Shown here one piece after another: positions 18,796 to 27,975 of a stretch of DNA of 47,194 nt. The DNA is taken from assembly GCF_003950295.1 (NCBI RefSeq), contig NZ_RHNP01000022.1, positions 1 through 47,194 of the forward strand, given 5' to 3'. Below the pieces are notes generated by a model. The model did no database searches. It was not told the DNA's origin and was given only the letters and a program-made list of their open reading frames with translations. Numbering within the stretch: position 1 is the first letter of the stretch; every line of letters starts with the position of its first letter. This stretch comes from Loigolactobacillus iwatensis (GTDB lineage: Bacteria; Bacillota; Bacilli; Lactobacillales; Lactobacillaceae). The position numbers and the translations under genes are program-made.

Positions 18796-19187
18796 AGCGT
18801 GTAAATTTCTATAAGCCATGTTTCGTCTCGTAAACACCTTCAGGAAAAATGTTTCGAGGGTAATCATCTATCTGCAGATAAGAATCTGCTCTCATGCGTC
18901 GTTCAATTCCTTACATGAGACGCCCCTACCAAAGTTTGGGTTACTCGCTCGCGGGGTTTACCCGTTCCAAATCGATTGTTTCCAACCGACATCGTCACTG
19001 TGGCACTTTTCAGGAACATGACTGCATAGATAATAAAATCCTTAGCAGTTGATTCCGCCATTACTTTAAAAAAAGCACCTTAGCTTATTGGGCTAAGCAC
19101 GAACACTACAGACATCGCAGTCTGTGCGGGCATGGACTTTCCTCAGCTAGCAAAAGCTAACCGCGATTACCCGAAATTTACACGTTA
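18796..19187 (-). ncRNA. rnpB: RNase P RNA, type B
   Basis: Catalytic RNA of RNase P, which trims the 5' leader of pre-tRNA together with RnpA. On the minus strand the 5' end GTGTAAATTTC and the 3' end GAAATTTACAC pair as helix P1. Near the 5' end stands the universal GAGGAAAGTCC-ATGC (CR-I), and near the 3' end GACGAAACATGGCTTATAG (CR-V region), with ACAGTGA-like core bases between. The length of about 390 nt and the P5.1/P10.1-like elements fit the Gram-positive B type. It begins at the gpsB stop and ends before a clear terminator. Confidence 0.95.
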
Positions 19188-19190
19188 TGG

Positions 19191-19541
19191 TTAACTATTT
19201 AACTTACGCGGACCATCTTGATTATTGTCATCCAACTTTGCGCCAAAGACATGTCGTTCCAAATTAGATAACCGTTTCAAAATATCGAAATTGGTTACAG
19301 TTGGATTAGGCTGAGCACTCTGAACATCCTTATTAACAGTTACCTGTTTATTCAATTCATCGTTTTTTGCTCGTAATCTTTGATTATCACTTTGTAATTT
19401 TTCAGCTTCTGCTTGATAAGACTCGTAGTCTTTAATCACTGAATCCAAAAATTCATCTACTTCTGTGGGATCATAACCCCGCATCTTGTTTTTGAATTCC
19501 TTTTGCAGAATATCTTGGGTCGTAAAATTAAGATTTTCCAT
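19191..19541 (-). CDS. gpsB: cell-cycle protein GpsB
   Basis: GpsB is a DivIVA-like adaptor that shuttles between septum and side wall and guides penicillin-binding proteins. The 116-residue protein has the N-terminal membrane/partner-binding segment with [22 protein letters not shown], a coiled coil (about residues 35-70), a variable linker and a C-terminal trimerising helix ([17 protein letters not shown]). Its partner PBP1A is encoded about 1.4 kb away on the other strand. The neighbours ypsA and rnpB are as in Bacillus. Confidence 0.95.
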   Translation of the reverse strand: MENLNFTTQDILQKEFKNKMRGYDPTEVDEFLDSVIKDYESYQAEAEKLQSDNQRLRAKNDELNKQVTVNKDVQSAQPNPTVTNFDILKRLSNLERHVFGAKLDDNNQDGPRKLNS

Positions 19542-19600
19542 TAGATGTACACCTCATTGTACGCTGTCGTTAACATGACTGTTACTAAGTATAGCAAAGT

Positions 19601-20167
19601 TTATTCCGCTTGAAAACCATTTTCTTCATCATTTGCCAAATTATCCGCAACTTCCTGCAAAGTATCAAAATCAATCGTGACTAAACGGTAGTCATGGGTC
19701 TCCTGAAATCGCTGAATTGCTTCGATTGTGTAGTGTAACTTTGCCGGCGCCTGTGGATCGTAAATAAATAGCGCTTGGTCAGTGTGGCCTAACATGAATG
19801 CTTGATAATTACGGAGTTGCTGTGGCGAATGGTACGGCTTATCGCTCACTGCGGCACTAAACGTTGCTTTACTTTTAACGACTGCCAAATTTGTTTGGTT
19901 CGCTTCGTTCCAATTTTTTCCGAAATCGGCAAATGGCTCCATTAAAGCTGTTCGCAATTCAGGATAATCCTTTTGGAGCCCCGCTGCAACCTCAAGCGAC
20001 CACTGCTCGACACCTAGCTGACCGCCTGTTATCAGCCAGTCTAGGCCTTCATCCAGTAATTGTTCCAAAGATTGTCTTAACGCTTCTTTAATAACTTTTA
20101 ACTTTTTGTCATGCTGATCAAAAATACCTAGTTCATAGCTTCGGTAGCCGCTTACCCAAACACGCAT
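19601..20167 (-). CDS. ypsA: YpsA family protein (DUF1273, SLOG superfamily)
   Basis: A protein of about 188 residues related to the SLOG/TIGR00725-like nucleotide-binding folds. VWVSGYRSYELGIF (N-terminus), DWLITGGQLGVEQWSLEVA and PFADFGKNWNE are characteristic. In Bacillus, YpsA influences cell division; its ligand and chemistry are not settled. I start at the ATG at 20167, preceded by GAGGAAG; the GTG at 20176 lies in that ribosome site. It is divergent from recU. Confidence 0.9.
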   Translation of the reverse strand: MRVWVSGYRSYELGIFDQHDKKLKVIKEALRQSLEQLLDEGLDWLITGGQLGVEQWSLEVAAGLQKDYPELRTALMEPFADFGKNWNEANQTNLAVVKSKATFSAAVSDKPYHSPQQLRNYQAFMLGHTDQALFIYDPQAPAKLHYTIEAIQRFQETHDYRLVTIDFDTLQEVADNLANDEENGFQAE

Positions 20168-20212
20168 GACTAACACTTCCTCAATTAAGTTTAAAAAGGC
20201 CGGCGCAATTGC

Positions 20213-20218
20213 TATAAT
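20213..20218 (+). promoter_or_regulatory. -10 box of recU-pbp1A
   Basis: A perfect TATAAT stands 24 bases before the recU ATG, with AGGAG between. The -35 region at the right distance (TTTAAA, 20190-20195) is weak. Confidence 0.5.
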
Positions 20219-20241
20219 AAAGCTCTAGGAGTGTGATAAAA

Positions 20242-20889
20242 ATGCCATTTCATTATCCTAATGGCAAGCTTTACTTAAATGATGCCAAAGACAATCCAAA
20301 AAAGCAACCCAAAAACCAAGAAGTCCGTTTTGACAATCGTGGTATGTCGTTAGAAGAAGAAATAAATGAAAGCAATCGTTATTACCTAGCTCACGACATC
20401 GCCGTTATTTATAAAAAGCCATTACCAATTCAAATTGTCAAAGTTGATTATCCAAAAAGAAGTGCGGCTGTCATTAAGGAAGCTTACTTTCGTAAACCTT
20501 CAACAACTGATTATAATGGTGTTTACAAAGGCTACTATCTGGATTTCGAAGCTAAGGAAACCAAAAATAAAGCTAGTTTTCCATTAAAGAACTTTCACCA
20601 ACATCAAATTGAACATATGCGCCACTGTTTACGGCAGGACGGTATTTGTTTTGTGATTATTCGCTTTGTGTCATTAAAGCGGCTATTCGTTTACCCAGCT
20701 ACACCATTAATTCGTGCGTGGGATACACAAGAAACTGCCCAAGGTCGGAAATCAATTCCACTAAACACAATTGAGACTGAAGGCTTTGAAATTCATTACG
20801 CTTTAAATCCGCTAATCCCATATCTTAGCGCGGTTGAACAACTCATTCATTATCTTGAATCACGTAAAGGAGTCCATTATGGCAACTAA
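20242..20889 (+). CDS. recU: Holliday junction resolvase RecU
   Basis: RecU cleaves four-way junctions in recombination and chromosome segregation. The protein of about 215 residues starts with the typical MPFHYPNGKLY and has an N-terminal basic tail, the NRGMSLEEEINESNRYY helix, and the catalytic acidic cluster DYNGVYKGYYLDFEAKET of the restriction-like fold, followed by FHQHQIEHM. I start at the ATG at 20242; a GTG at 20233 is too near AGGAG. The stop lies 11 bases inside pbp1A. The recU-ponA pair is conserved through the Firmicutes. Confidence 0.95.
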   Translation: MPFHYPNGKLYLNDAKDNPKKQPKNQEVRFDNRGMSLEEEINESNRYYLAHDIAVIYKKPLPIQIVKVDYPKRSAAVIKEAYFRKPSTTDYNGVYKGYYLDFEAKETKNKASFPLKNFHQHQIEHMRHCLRQDGICFVIIRFVSLKRLFVYPATPLIRAWDTQETAQGRKSIPLNTIETEGFEIHYALNPLIPYLSAVEQLIHYLESRKGVHYGN

Positions 20890-23215
20890 TAATTCACGGG
20901 TCGCCCGTAACTCACGACAAAAACCGAAAAGGCCACACTACTTTAGACGGATTTTTCTTTGGCTAATCGCTATTGTGGTCGTCGTTATACTACTTGGTGG
21001 TGGTTTATTCACTTATTACGCAATGAGCGCACCAAAAGTAACCACTGCTAAGTTATCTAGTAAATCTTCATCAGTCATTTATGACAGTAGTGGCAATGAG
21101 ATTAAAACACTTGGCCTAGAAAATCGAACTTATGTCAGTGGTAACCAAATTCCCCAAACCTTAAAGGACGCTGTTGTGTCTACTGAGGACCGCCATTTTT
21201 ATACTAATATTGGGATCGATCCAGCCCGGATTGTTGGGGCAGCATTTTCTAATGCCCGGGGAGAAAGTGGTTTACAAGGCGGTAGTACTTTAACCCAACA
21301 ATTAGTTAAGTTATCCGTCTTCTCTACTAAGTCTTCTGATCAAACCTTGAAGCGGAAGGCCCAAGAAGCATGGCTTGCACTAAAGGTTGACCGTACCTAC
21401 TCTAAGGATCAAATTCTTGAATTTTACTTAAACAAAGTTTACCTGGCCAACGGCGTTTACGGAATGGGCACTGCTGCCGATTACTATTACGGTAAGTCAC
21501 TTAGCCAACTGAGCTTGCCACAATTGGCCTTAATTGCAGGCATGCCCCAGGCACCAACGACCTATGATCCTTTCGTTAATCCCACTGCAGCCAAAAACCG
21601 GCGGGACACCGTTCTTCAATCAATGGTGGAAAATAAAAAGTTAACCCAGCAACAGGCTAATCAGGCTAAAAACACCCCGATTACGGATGGCCTGAAAACA
21701 CAGGCACAAGCACAGGCTAGTGAAAAAAGCGAAAGTGATCCAACAATCGATGCCTACGTCAGTCAAGTTATCGCAGAGGTTAAGCGCAAAACTGGCCTTA
21801 ACCCCTATACTAGCGGCCTAAAGATTCACACAAATTTAAATATGGATGTTCAAAAACGTTTGTACGATATTGTTAATTCTAATGATTACGTTAATTTTCC
21901 TGATGATTTACTTCAAACTGGCGTTACGATGACAAACGTAAAAAATGGTAAAGTCATGGCCATGATTGGTGGGCGTAAACAAGGCGACGTTCAACTCGGC
22001 TTAAACCGCGCCGCCCAAACTAGTCGTAGTAACGGGTCAACGATGAAGCCAATGTTAGATTATGGCCCAGCAATTGAATATTTAAATTACTCAACCTACC
22101 AACAAATTAATGATACAAAGTACGTTTATCCTGGTACTAATATTCAATTAAATGATTGGGACTTTAAATACATGGGCCAAATTTCAATGCGAACGGCTTT
22201 AGCACAATCAAGAAATGTTCCTGCTGTCCGAACCCTTGCCAAAGTTGGTGTCAACCGTGGCGGTGAATTCCTAAAGGGACTTGGTATTACCCCTAAACAG
22301 CCCTTAACGCTACAAAACGCAATTGGAGCTGAGGTTTCTTCCTTACAAGAATCTGCGGCCTACGCTGCCTTTGCTAACGGTGGTACCTATTACAAACCTT
22401 ACCTAATTAATAAGGTTGAAAAACCTGATGGAACAACACTCTCATTTGATGCCTCAGGTAAACGGGCAATGAAGAAATCAACGGCCTACATGATTACCGA
22501 TATGCTAAAGGATGTCATCACTGACGGTACTGGGACTAACGCTAGTATTAGCGGTGTCCACCAAGCCGGCAAAACAGGCACAACGAACTATTCAACGGCC
22601 GAATTACAAAATAATACAAATATTTCTAGCAGTATGTCGAAGGATTCTTGGTTTACTGGCTATACTCCTGACTACGCAATCTCTGTTTGGACAGGCTATG
22701 ATCAACCGCAACAACACGGCTTAGATGCCACTGATCAACGAATTGCGGGTAGTATCTATCAGTCGCTAATGTCCTACGCCATGAGCAGTACAGGGGCTTC
22801 AAATAGCGACTGGAGTAAACCAAGTAGTGTCATTACTGAAAATATTCTCAAGGGCTCCAATCCGGCCCAAATTGCGGGATCTGGAACAAGTAGTAGCAAG
22901 ATTACCAAGGAACTCTTTGTTCGCGGTACCCAACCTAAGAAAACGTCTAAAAGCGTCAGTCATAGTAGCAGTAGTGGCTACAGCAGCAGCTTTATGAGCT
23001 CGTCTTCTTCAAGTGAGCAACCATCCAGCTCTAGTAGCAGTTCTGCGGAATCCAGTAGTCAACCTGAAAGTAGCAGCACAGAAAGTAGTAGTTCTTCTGA
23101 ATCTAGTAGTCAATCAAGTCCCGCTGAAAGTAGTTCCCAGCCGGCACAATCTGAAAGCAGTGCCGAACAAAACACTGCTTCGGTAACACAACCGGAAACT
23201 AATTCGCAGCAATAA
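20879..23215 (+). CDS. pbp1A: class A penicillin-binding protein PBP1A
   Basis: A bifunctional cell-wall synthase of 778 residues. After a basic cytoplasmic tail and one membrane helix (about 22-47) comes the glycosyltransferase domain with the catalytic Glu in TEDRHFY (E103) and GGSTLTQQ, then the transpeptidase with SxxK (S387-K390), SRN (444-446) and KTGTT (565-569). About 90 C-terminal residues (from roughly 690) are almost only Ser with Glu, Gln and Pro, probably a flexible wall-spanning tail. I start at the ATG at 20879 with AAAGGAG upstream; it overlaps recU. GpsB, encoded nearby, is a known partner of PBP1. Confidence 0.95.
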   Translation: MATNNSRVARNSRQKPKRPHYFRRIFLWLIAIVVVVILLGGGLFTYYAMSAPKVTTAKLSSKSSSVIYDSSGNEIKTLGLENRTYVSGNQIPQTLKDAVVSTEDRHFYTNIGIDPARIVGAAFSNARGESGLQGGSTLTQQLVKLSVFSTKSSDQTLKRKAQEAWLALKVDRTYSKDQILEFYLNKVYLANGVYGMGTAADYYYGKSLSQLSLPQLALIAGMPQAPTTYDPFVNPTAAKNRRDTVLQSMVENKKLTQQQANQAKNTPITDGLKTQAQAQASEKSESDPTIDAYVSQVIAEVKRKTGLNPYTSGLKIHTNLNMDVQKRLYDIVNSNDYVNFPDDLLQTGVTMTNVKNGKVMAMIGGRKQGDVQLGLNRAAQTSRSNGSTMKPMLDYGPAIEYLNYSTYQQINDTKYVYPGTNIQLNDWDFKYMGQISMRTALAQSRNVPAVRTLAKVGVNRGGEFLKGLGITPKQPLTLQNAIGAEVSSLQESAAYAAFANGGTYYKPYLINKVEKPDGTTLSFDASGKRAMKKSTAYMITDMLKDVITDGTGTNASISGVHQAGKTGTTNYSTAELQNNTNISSSMSKDSWFTGYTPDYAISVWTGYDQPQQHGLDATDQRIAGSIYQSLMSYAMSSTGASNSDWSKPSSVITENILKGSNPAQIAGSGTSSSKITKELFVRGTQPKKTSKSVSHSSSSGYSSSFMSSSSSSEQPSSSSSSSAESSSQPESSSTESSSSSESSSQSSPAESSSQPAQSESSAEQNTASVTQPETNSQQ

Positions 23216-23218
23216 AAT

Positions 23219-23269
23219 AACCAAAAGGGAAGCTAGACCCAATTTAGGGGTTTAGCTTCCTTTTTGGTT
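23219..23269. terminator. bidirectional terminator between pbp1A and nth
   Basis: AACCAAAAGGGAAGCTAGACCC (in two parts, 23219-23228 and 23229-23240) pairs with the segment 23247-23269 with few mismatches. A-runs and T-runs lie inside both arms, so either direction may terminate. Confidence 0.82.
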
Positions 23270-23297
23270 ATTTAGAAACAACAATAACGGATGGAAC

Positions 23298-23951
23298 TTA
23301 TTTCTCCTTGGCCAAGCGCTGTTGCCCGGCCAGGCAAATAGATAGTAACGGGCACGTCGCACACTTTGGTGCCCGCGCAAGACACTGATAGCGGCCGAAA
23401 TAAATCATTCGGTGGTGGGCCGTAATCCACTTTTCTTTAGGTAGTTTTTGCATCATCAACTGCTCAACTTCTAGAACAGACGCCTTTTGCGGAACCATGT
23501 GTAAACGCTTGGTCACCCGTTCAACGTGTGTATCCACAGCAAACGCTGGTTCAGCAAATGCGTCGGCCAAAACCACATCGGCAGTTTTTCGACCAACACC
23601 CGGTAAGCTCATTAAATCTTGCCGATTGTTCGGCACAACACCCGCAAAATCAACCAAAAGCGCCTGACTAGTCGCCTTTATATGTTTCGCCTTATTTCGG
23701 TACAAGCCAATTGAATGAATATCTTGCTGAATGGCCATTTCGGTCGCCGCAGCCATTTCAATCGCCGTCGGAAAATGTTTAAAGAGTTGTGGGGTTACTT
23801 TATTAACTGAAATATCCGTTGCCTGCGCGCTCAACATGACCGAAACTAAATATTGAAACGGACTTGCCGCACGTAACGATGGCTGGGCATCAGGAAACAT
23901 TTCTCCCATCACTTTAACAGCATACTGTGTTTTAGTTTTGGATAACACCAC
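23298..23951 (-). CDS. nth: endonuclease III
   Basis: A DNA glycosylase/AP lyase that removes oxidised pyrimidines. The 217-residue protein has the helix-hairpin-helix LPGVGRKTADVV with the catalytic Lys, the catalytic Asp in AVDTHVERV, and a C-terminal C-x6-C-x2-C-x5-C pattern that holds a 4Fe-4S cluster. Start is GTG behind GGGGG; a second GTG follows at once. It closes the dinG-to-nth cluster and lies 11 bases after dnaD, as in Bacillus. Confidence 0.95.
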   Translation of the reverse strand: MVLSKTKTQYAVKVMGEMFPDAQPSLRAASPFQYLVSVMLSAQATDISVNKVTPQLFKHFPTAIEMAAATEMAIQQDIHSIGLYRNKAKHIKATSQALLVDFAGVVPNNRQDLMSLPGVGRKTADVVLADAFAEPAFAVDTHVERVTKRLHMVPQKASVLEVEQLMMQKLPKEKWITAHHRMIYFGRYQCLARAPKCATCPLLSICLAGQQRLAKEK

Positions 23952-23962
23952 AGGTTCACCCC

Positions 23963-24694
23963 CTATTCCTTTGGCCCAGATTGCTCATCTGGATCGGCCC
24001 AATTATACATCGGAATTTGTGGCCCATTGTTAGTAGTACTGGCTGATTGCTTCGTGTTTGGCTCCCGTTGCGTTCGTTTCTGTTTCTCCTGTTGAATCTG
24101 CTGTTTAGTTGTCAAGTGCTTTCGTTCCCAGCTTAATAAAATTCTATCCATATACTTAAGACTATAAGCTTGATTCAAAACGGCTTCCCTTAGTGCTAAT
24201 TCGATTACCTCAGGTTGATAGTGATCTTCATCCAGCCAGGCGCCAATCGTTTCCAATTCAATTGGTGACAGTGGCCGGCCAAACTCGGCTTCAATCGCTT
24301 CAAATAATTTCTGCCGACTATCATCTTTTTTTGCAGTGGCAACTTGCTGCGTTTGTTGTAATGATAAAGTGGCTAATTTATCATACAGTAACGAAAAATC
24401 GTAATGATCTTGACTACGGCCTGATTTATCTTGCGAGGTCTGAATTTCCAGAACCTTTTTTTGAATCAGCCGGTGCAACATTTGATAAACTTGCGAAGTT
24501 GCCAAGTGCAAGCGATCAGCAATTACCGTCATATCTGGAAAATCATTGCCACCAGAATGAAAACTTTCCAGTTGCAAATAAAGTAAAAATTCATCGTTAG
24601 TCAGACCAAGTTCGTGAAAATGAGCTAACAACAAATTAGAAATTGCCGTTTCGCCAGCATTAATAAATTGATGCATAAAGTTGGCCTCTGCCAT
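23963..24694 (-). CDS. dnaD: DNA replication initiation protein DnaD
   Basis: DnaD helps remodel DNA and load helicase at oriC and in restart. The 243-residue protein has an N-terminal winged-helix oligomerisation domain (about 1-115) and a C-terminal DnaB/DnaD domain (about 130-200), including YSLKYMDRILLSWERK, which corresponds to the YxxxI motif. The Lys/Gln-rich tail (200-243) is likely disordered. Between asnS and nth is the usual place. AAGGA precedes the ATG. Confidence 0.92.
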   Translation of the reverse strand: MAEANFMHQFINAGETAISNLLLAHFHELGLTNDEFLLYLQLESFHSGGNDFPDMTVIADRLHLATSQVYQMLHRLIQKKVLEIQTSQDKSGRSQDHYDFSLLYDKLATLSLQQTQQVATAKKDDSRQKLFEAIEAEFGRPLSPIELETIGAWLDEDHYQPEVIELALREAVLNQAYSLKYMDRILLSWERKHLTTKQQIQQEKQKRTQREPNTKQSASTTNNGPQIPMYNWADPDEQSGPKE

Positions 24695-24875
24695 ATTTTT
24701 TCATCCTTTTTTAATTGTCCAAAGAACGCGAACCAAAAGGATTAACTAGCGTGCCTGATAAAAGATAACAAAATTCTTTCTTTTATCCACCATTACGCTA
24801 AAATAAACGATCTTTTGCTTCGCGCCTGTATTTTATAAATTATCTAACTAAAAATCAATTCAGCTGACTAAAAGC

Positions 24876-26174
24876 TTACGGGTAAATTCGATTTAACAAC
24901 CTAGGGAACGGAATTGCCTCGCGTACATGGTCAATGCCACAAATCCAGACAATTGCGCGCTCAAGACCAAGTCCAAAACCAGAATGTGGCACACTACCGT
25001 ATTTGCGTAAATCGAGGTACCATTCATATTCTTTTGGATCAAGCCCGGCAGCCTTAATCTGCTCTAATAAATAATTGTAGTCAGTAGCACGCTCACTACC
25101 ACCAATAATCTCACCATAACCTTCTGGCGCTAATAAATCGGCACAAATGACGACATCATCCCGTGTTGGATGGGGCTTCATGTAAAACGGTTTGATTGCC
25201 TTCGGGTAGTTTAAAACGAAAACAGGTTGTTCAAACTGGTCGGCCAAATAAGTCTCTTCTGGCGAGCCAAAATCAAGGCCCCAGTCAACGTCAAGTCCAC
25301 CCTTTTGCAACATTTTAATTGCTTCATCATACGTAATTCGATTATAAGGCAACTTAGTGTAACGCCGTAGAACTTCCTTATCCCGGCCTAAAACATCCAG
25401 TTCATAGTCACAATGATCCAAAACGCTTTGAACCAAATAGGCGACGTATTCTTCTTGAATTTTTAAACTTTCTTCTTGGTGCATAAAGGCCATTTCTGGT
25501 TCAATCATCCAAAATTCAATTAAATGCCGGCGGGTTTTAGATTCTTCAGCACGAAAAGTTGGCCCAAACGAAAAGACTTTACCAAACGCCATGGCTCCAG
25601 CTTCTTCATACAATTGCCCACTTTGAGATAGATAGGCATCCCGACCAAAATATTCAGTATGAAATAGTTCAGTGGTTCCTTCAGGTGCACTACCCGTTAG
25701 AATTGGTGCATCGATCTTAGTGAATTCCCGATCGTTATAAAATTGATAAGTTGCCCGAATGACCTCGTTACGAATCTTTAAAATGGCGTGAGGTCGTGTC
25801 GAACGTAGCCACAGATGCCGGTGATCCATCAAAAAATCGACACCGTGTTCCTTTGGCGTAATTGGATAATCATGACTTTCCCCAACTAATTCCAAGTTAG
25901 AAATTTCAATTTCATAGCCAAATTTAGAGCGCTTATCCTGATGGATTTCACCATAGATCCACAGACTCGCTTCTTGATGGAGTTCCTTAGCCAGCTGAAA
26001 AATTTCTTCAGAAACCGCACTTTTGACTAAAACACCTTGGAAATAGGCTGTCCCGTCACGTAATTGTAGAAAAGCGATCTTACCACTTGAGCGTTTATCC
26101 GTTAACCAAGCGCCAATTTTAACTTGTTCATTGACGTGTTCCTTGGCGTCAATAATACTAATCTGTTCAACCAT
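24876..26174 (-). CDS. asnS: asparagine-tRNA ligase
   Basis: AsnRS charges tRNA-Asn with asparagine. The 432-residue class IIb synthetase has an N-terminal OB-fold anticodon domain ([23 protein letters not shown]), motif 2 in [21 protein letters not shown] and motif 3 in [22 protein letters not shown] and the overall length separate it from AspRS. It lies 23 bases after aspB, which makes aspartate, a precursor of asparagine. No T-box leader is visible before it, so it depends on upstream promoters. Confidence 0.96.
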   Translation of the reverse strand: MVEQISIIDAKEHVNEQVKIGAWLTDKRSSGKIAFLQLRDGTAYFQGVLVKSAVSEEIFQLAKELHQEASLWIYGEIHQDKRSKFGYEIEISNLELVGESHDYPITPKEHGVDFLMDHRHLWLRSTRPHAILKIRNEVIRATYQFYNDREFTKIDAPILTGSAPEGTTELFHTEYFGRDAYLSQSGQLYEEAGAMAFGKVFSFGPTFRAEESKTRRHLIEFWMIEPEMAFMHQEESLKIQEEYVAYLVQSVLDHCDYELDVLGRDKEVLRRYTKLPYNRITYDEAIKMLQKGGLDVDWGLDFGSPEETYLADQFEQPVFVLNYPKAIKPFYMKPHPTRDDVVICADLLAPEGYGEIIGGSERATDYNYLLEQIKAAGLDPKEYEWYLDLRKYGSVPHSGFGLGLERAIVWICGIDHVREAIPFPRLLNRIYP

Positions 26175-26197
26175 TTAAAATTCCCCTAACTCTGTTA

Positions 26198-27385
26198 TTA
26201 CTTACTTTTTGTTTCCAAAAAAGCTCTGATTCGTTTGTAGGCTTCATCTAATGACGCCTGATCCGTTGCGTAACTGATACGAATGTAATCGGGTTGACCG
26301 AAAGAACGCCCGGATACTACTGCAACGTGAGCTTCCTCAAGTAAGGCTTCAACAAATTCCTCAGTTGTTGAATAACCACATTGAGCAACCGCCTGTTTAA
26401 CTTTAGGAAAAATGTAGAAAGCACCCTGTGGCTTAGTCTCAATTTCAAAGCCCGGTAAGCTCTTAATCTTTGGGTAAAGAAGATTGAGCCGCTTTTCGAA
26501 AGCTAATCGCATTTTTTCAGCATCCTTCTGATCACCATTAAGGCCTGCCAAAGCGGCGTACTGACTCACTGCGGCCGGATTACCCGTTGCGTGACTAGCC
26601 ACTGTGTTCATGGCCTTAATAATTTGCGGATCGCCTAAAACGTAGCCAATGCGCCAACCTGTCATTGCATAAGTTTTAGAAACGCCGGTCACTAAGAGTG
26701 TTTGCTTTTTAATGGCTTCACCCAAACTAACCAGTGACGTAAACTGGTTACCGTTATAAACCAAATTACTGTAAATATCGTCGACAACAATTAAAATATC
26801 GTGTGCCACTGCCCAGTTACCTAATTCACGCAATTCTTCCGCCGTATAAAGTAGGCCGGAAGGATTCTGAGGTGAATTAATGACCATTGCCTGTGTTTGC
26901 GGTGTCCGCATCTGTTCCAGATCTGCCACCGTTACTTTATGGTCCTTACCACTTGCCTTAACGGCTAATGGCTGACCACCAGCTAAGCGAACCTGTTCCG
27001 AGTAACTTACCCAAAATGGTTCTGGCAATAAGACATTATCACCAGGATTCAAAATGACTTGAAAAATTAAAAATAACGCAAACTTAGCACCATCCGTGAC
27101 AATTACCTGATTTTGTTGATAATCAACGCCATCTTCTGCTTTTATTCGAGCCCGAATTGCCGTCTTTAATTCAGGTAGCCCACCTGCTGGTGTATAAAAA
27201 CTTGCCTTGCCAGAATTAATTGCCGCAATTGCTGCATCCCCGATTGCCTTTGGCGTTGTAAAATCTGGTTCCCCAATGGAAAGATTAATCACGTCAATCC
27301 CCTTTGCAATCATTTCCTTTGTTTTACTAGACATGGCTAGCGTTGCTGATGGCTGAACCTGTTGAACCTTACGTGATAATGCCAT
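26198..27385 (-). CDS. aspB: class I aminotransferase, aspartate aminotransferase type
   Basis: A PLP enzyme of about 395 residues that probably interconverts aspartate and oxaloacetate with glutamate. It shows the substrate loop LSIGEPDFTTP, the NSPQNPSG motif, the PLP aspartate in VVDDIYSNLVY, and the Schiff-base lysine in VSKTYAMTGWRIGY. I start at the ATG at 27385, with GGGAAG nine bases upstream. The position between ypmB and asnS matches Bacillus aspB. Other substrates, such as aromatic amino acids, cannot be excluded. Confidence 0.92.
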   Translation of the reverse strand: MALSRKVQQVQPSATLAMSSKTKEMIAKGIDVINLSIGEPDFTTPKAIGDAAIAAINSGKASFYTPAGGLPELKTAIRARIKAEDGVDYQQNQVIVTDGAKFALFLIFQVILNPGDNVLLPEPFWVSYSEQVRLAGGQPLAVKASGKDHKVTVADLEQMRTPQTQAMVINSPQNPSGLLYTAEELRELGNWAVAHDILIVVDDIYSNLVYNGNQFTSLVSLGEAIKKQTLLVTGVSKTYAMTGWRIGYVLGDPQIIKAMNTVASHATGNPAAVSQYAALAGLNGDQKDAEKMRLAFEKRLNLLYPKIKSLPGFEIETKPQGAFYIFPKVKQAVAQCGYSTTEEFVEALLEEAHVAVVSGRSFGQPDYIRISYATDQASLDEAYKRIRAFLETKSK

Positions 27386-27403
27386 ACTTGCCACTTCCCA
27401 ACC

Positions 27404-27898
27404 TTATAAATTTTCGACTAATTTCAATTGCTTGCCATTCTTAAAGGCAAGTGTTTCGTAACCTAATTGACCGTTTTTCTCCCGGTAGGAAACTTCCCAA
27501 GCAGGTTGCCCCCGATAGAGTCCTAAATTGATATTATAAACTTTCTTCGGTGAACGCTTTTGCCAAACTTGCTTTAAGGCAGCATTTCGGCTCAATCCAT
27601 CAGCTTGATGAATGACCCGAATCTTACCCCCCTTTTGAGCAATAATCACGTAAACCCGCGTATTATCTTGCGTTGTTCCCGCTACGGTAAAATAACTTTT
27701 TTGCCGGTTAAACCAATAAAAATGATCCACTGTTTTTAAGTGTGCATATTTCTTGGCTAAACCCACCGCCTCATCCTGAGCTGTCGCCACTGGCTTATTA
27801 GCCTCGTGAAAGACTAGAAAGCCGCTTAACAAAATTACCACTAACAACCCAATTAAGGCGTAAGGTTGCCAACGTTTTCGTTTCCACTGTTCTCGCAT
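27404..27898 (-). CDS. ypmB: YpmB-like membrane-anchored protein (DUF5590)
   Basis: A 164-residue protein with a basic N-terminus, one membrane helix (about 13-30) and an extracytoplasmic domain containing two PepSY-like halves (about 40-100 and 105-164). Function is unknown. Its place between dinG and aspB is the same as ypmB in Bacillus. AAGGAG stands six bases before the ATG. No cysteine or lipobox is seen, so it is anchored by the helix. Confidence 0.85.
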   Translation of the reverse strand: MREQWKRKRWQPYALIGLLVVILLSGFLVFHEANKPVATAQDEAVGLAKKYAHLKTVDHFYWFNRQKSYFTVAGTTQDNTRVYVIIAQKGGKIRVIHQADGLSRNAALKQVWQKRSPKKVYNINLGLYRGQPAWEVSYREKNGQLGYETLAFKNGKQLKLVENL

Positions 27899-27975
27899 TT
27901 GCCGCTCCTTCTTAGTCTAAAGATACATTCACATTATAGCAGATTTTATTTTCTGATTACTGACTTCAAAAAAAT

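Noticed and set aside
18818-19021. 67-codon open frame on the plus strand
   Set aside because: It lies within rnpB on the opposite strand and has no ribosome site.
24757-24787. GATAAAAGA/TCTTTTATC hairpin as asnS terminator
   Set aside because: It lies upstream of dnaD after asnS in the wrong order for asnS termination and has no T-run on the minus strand.
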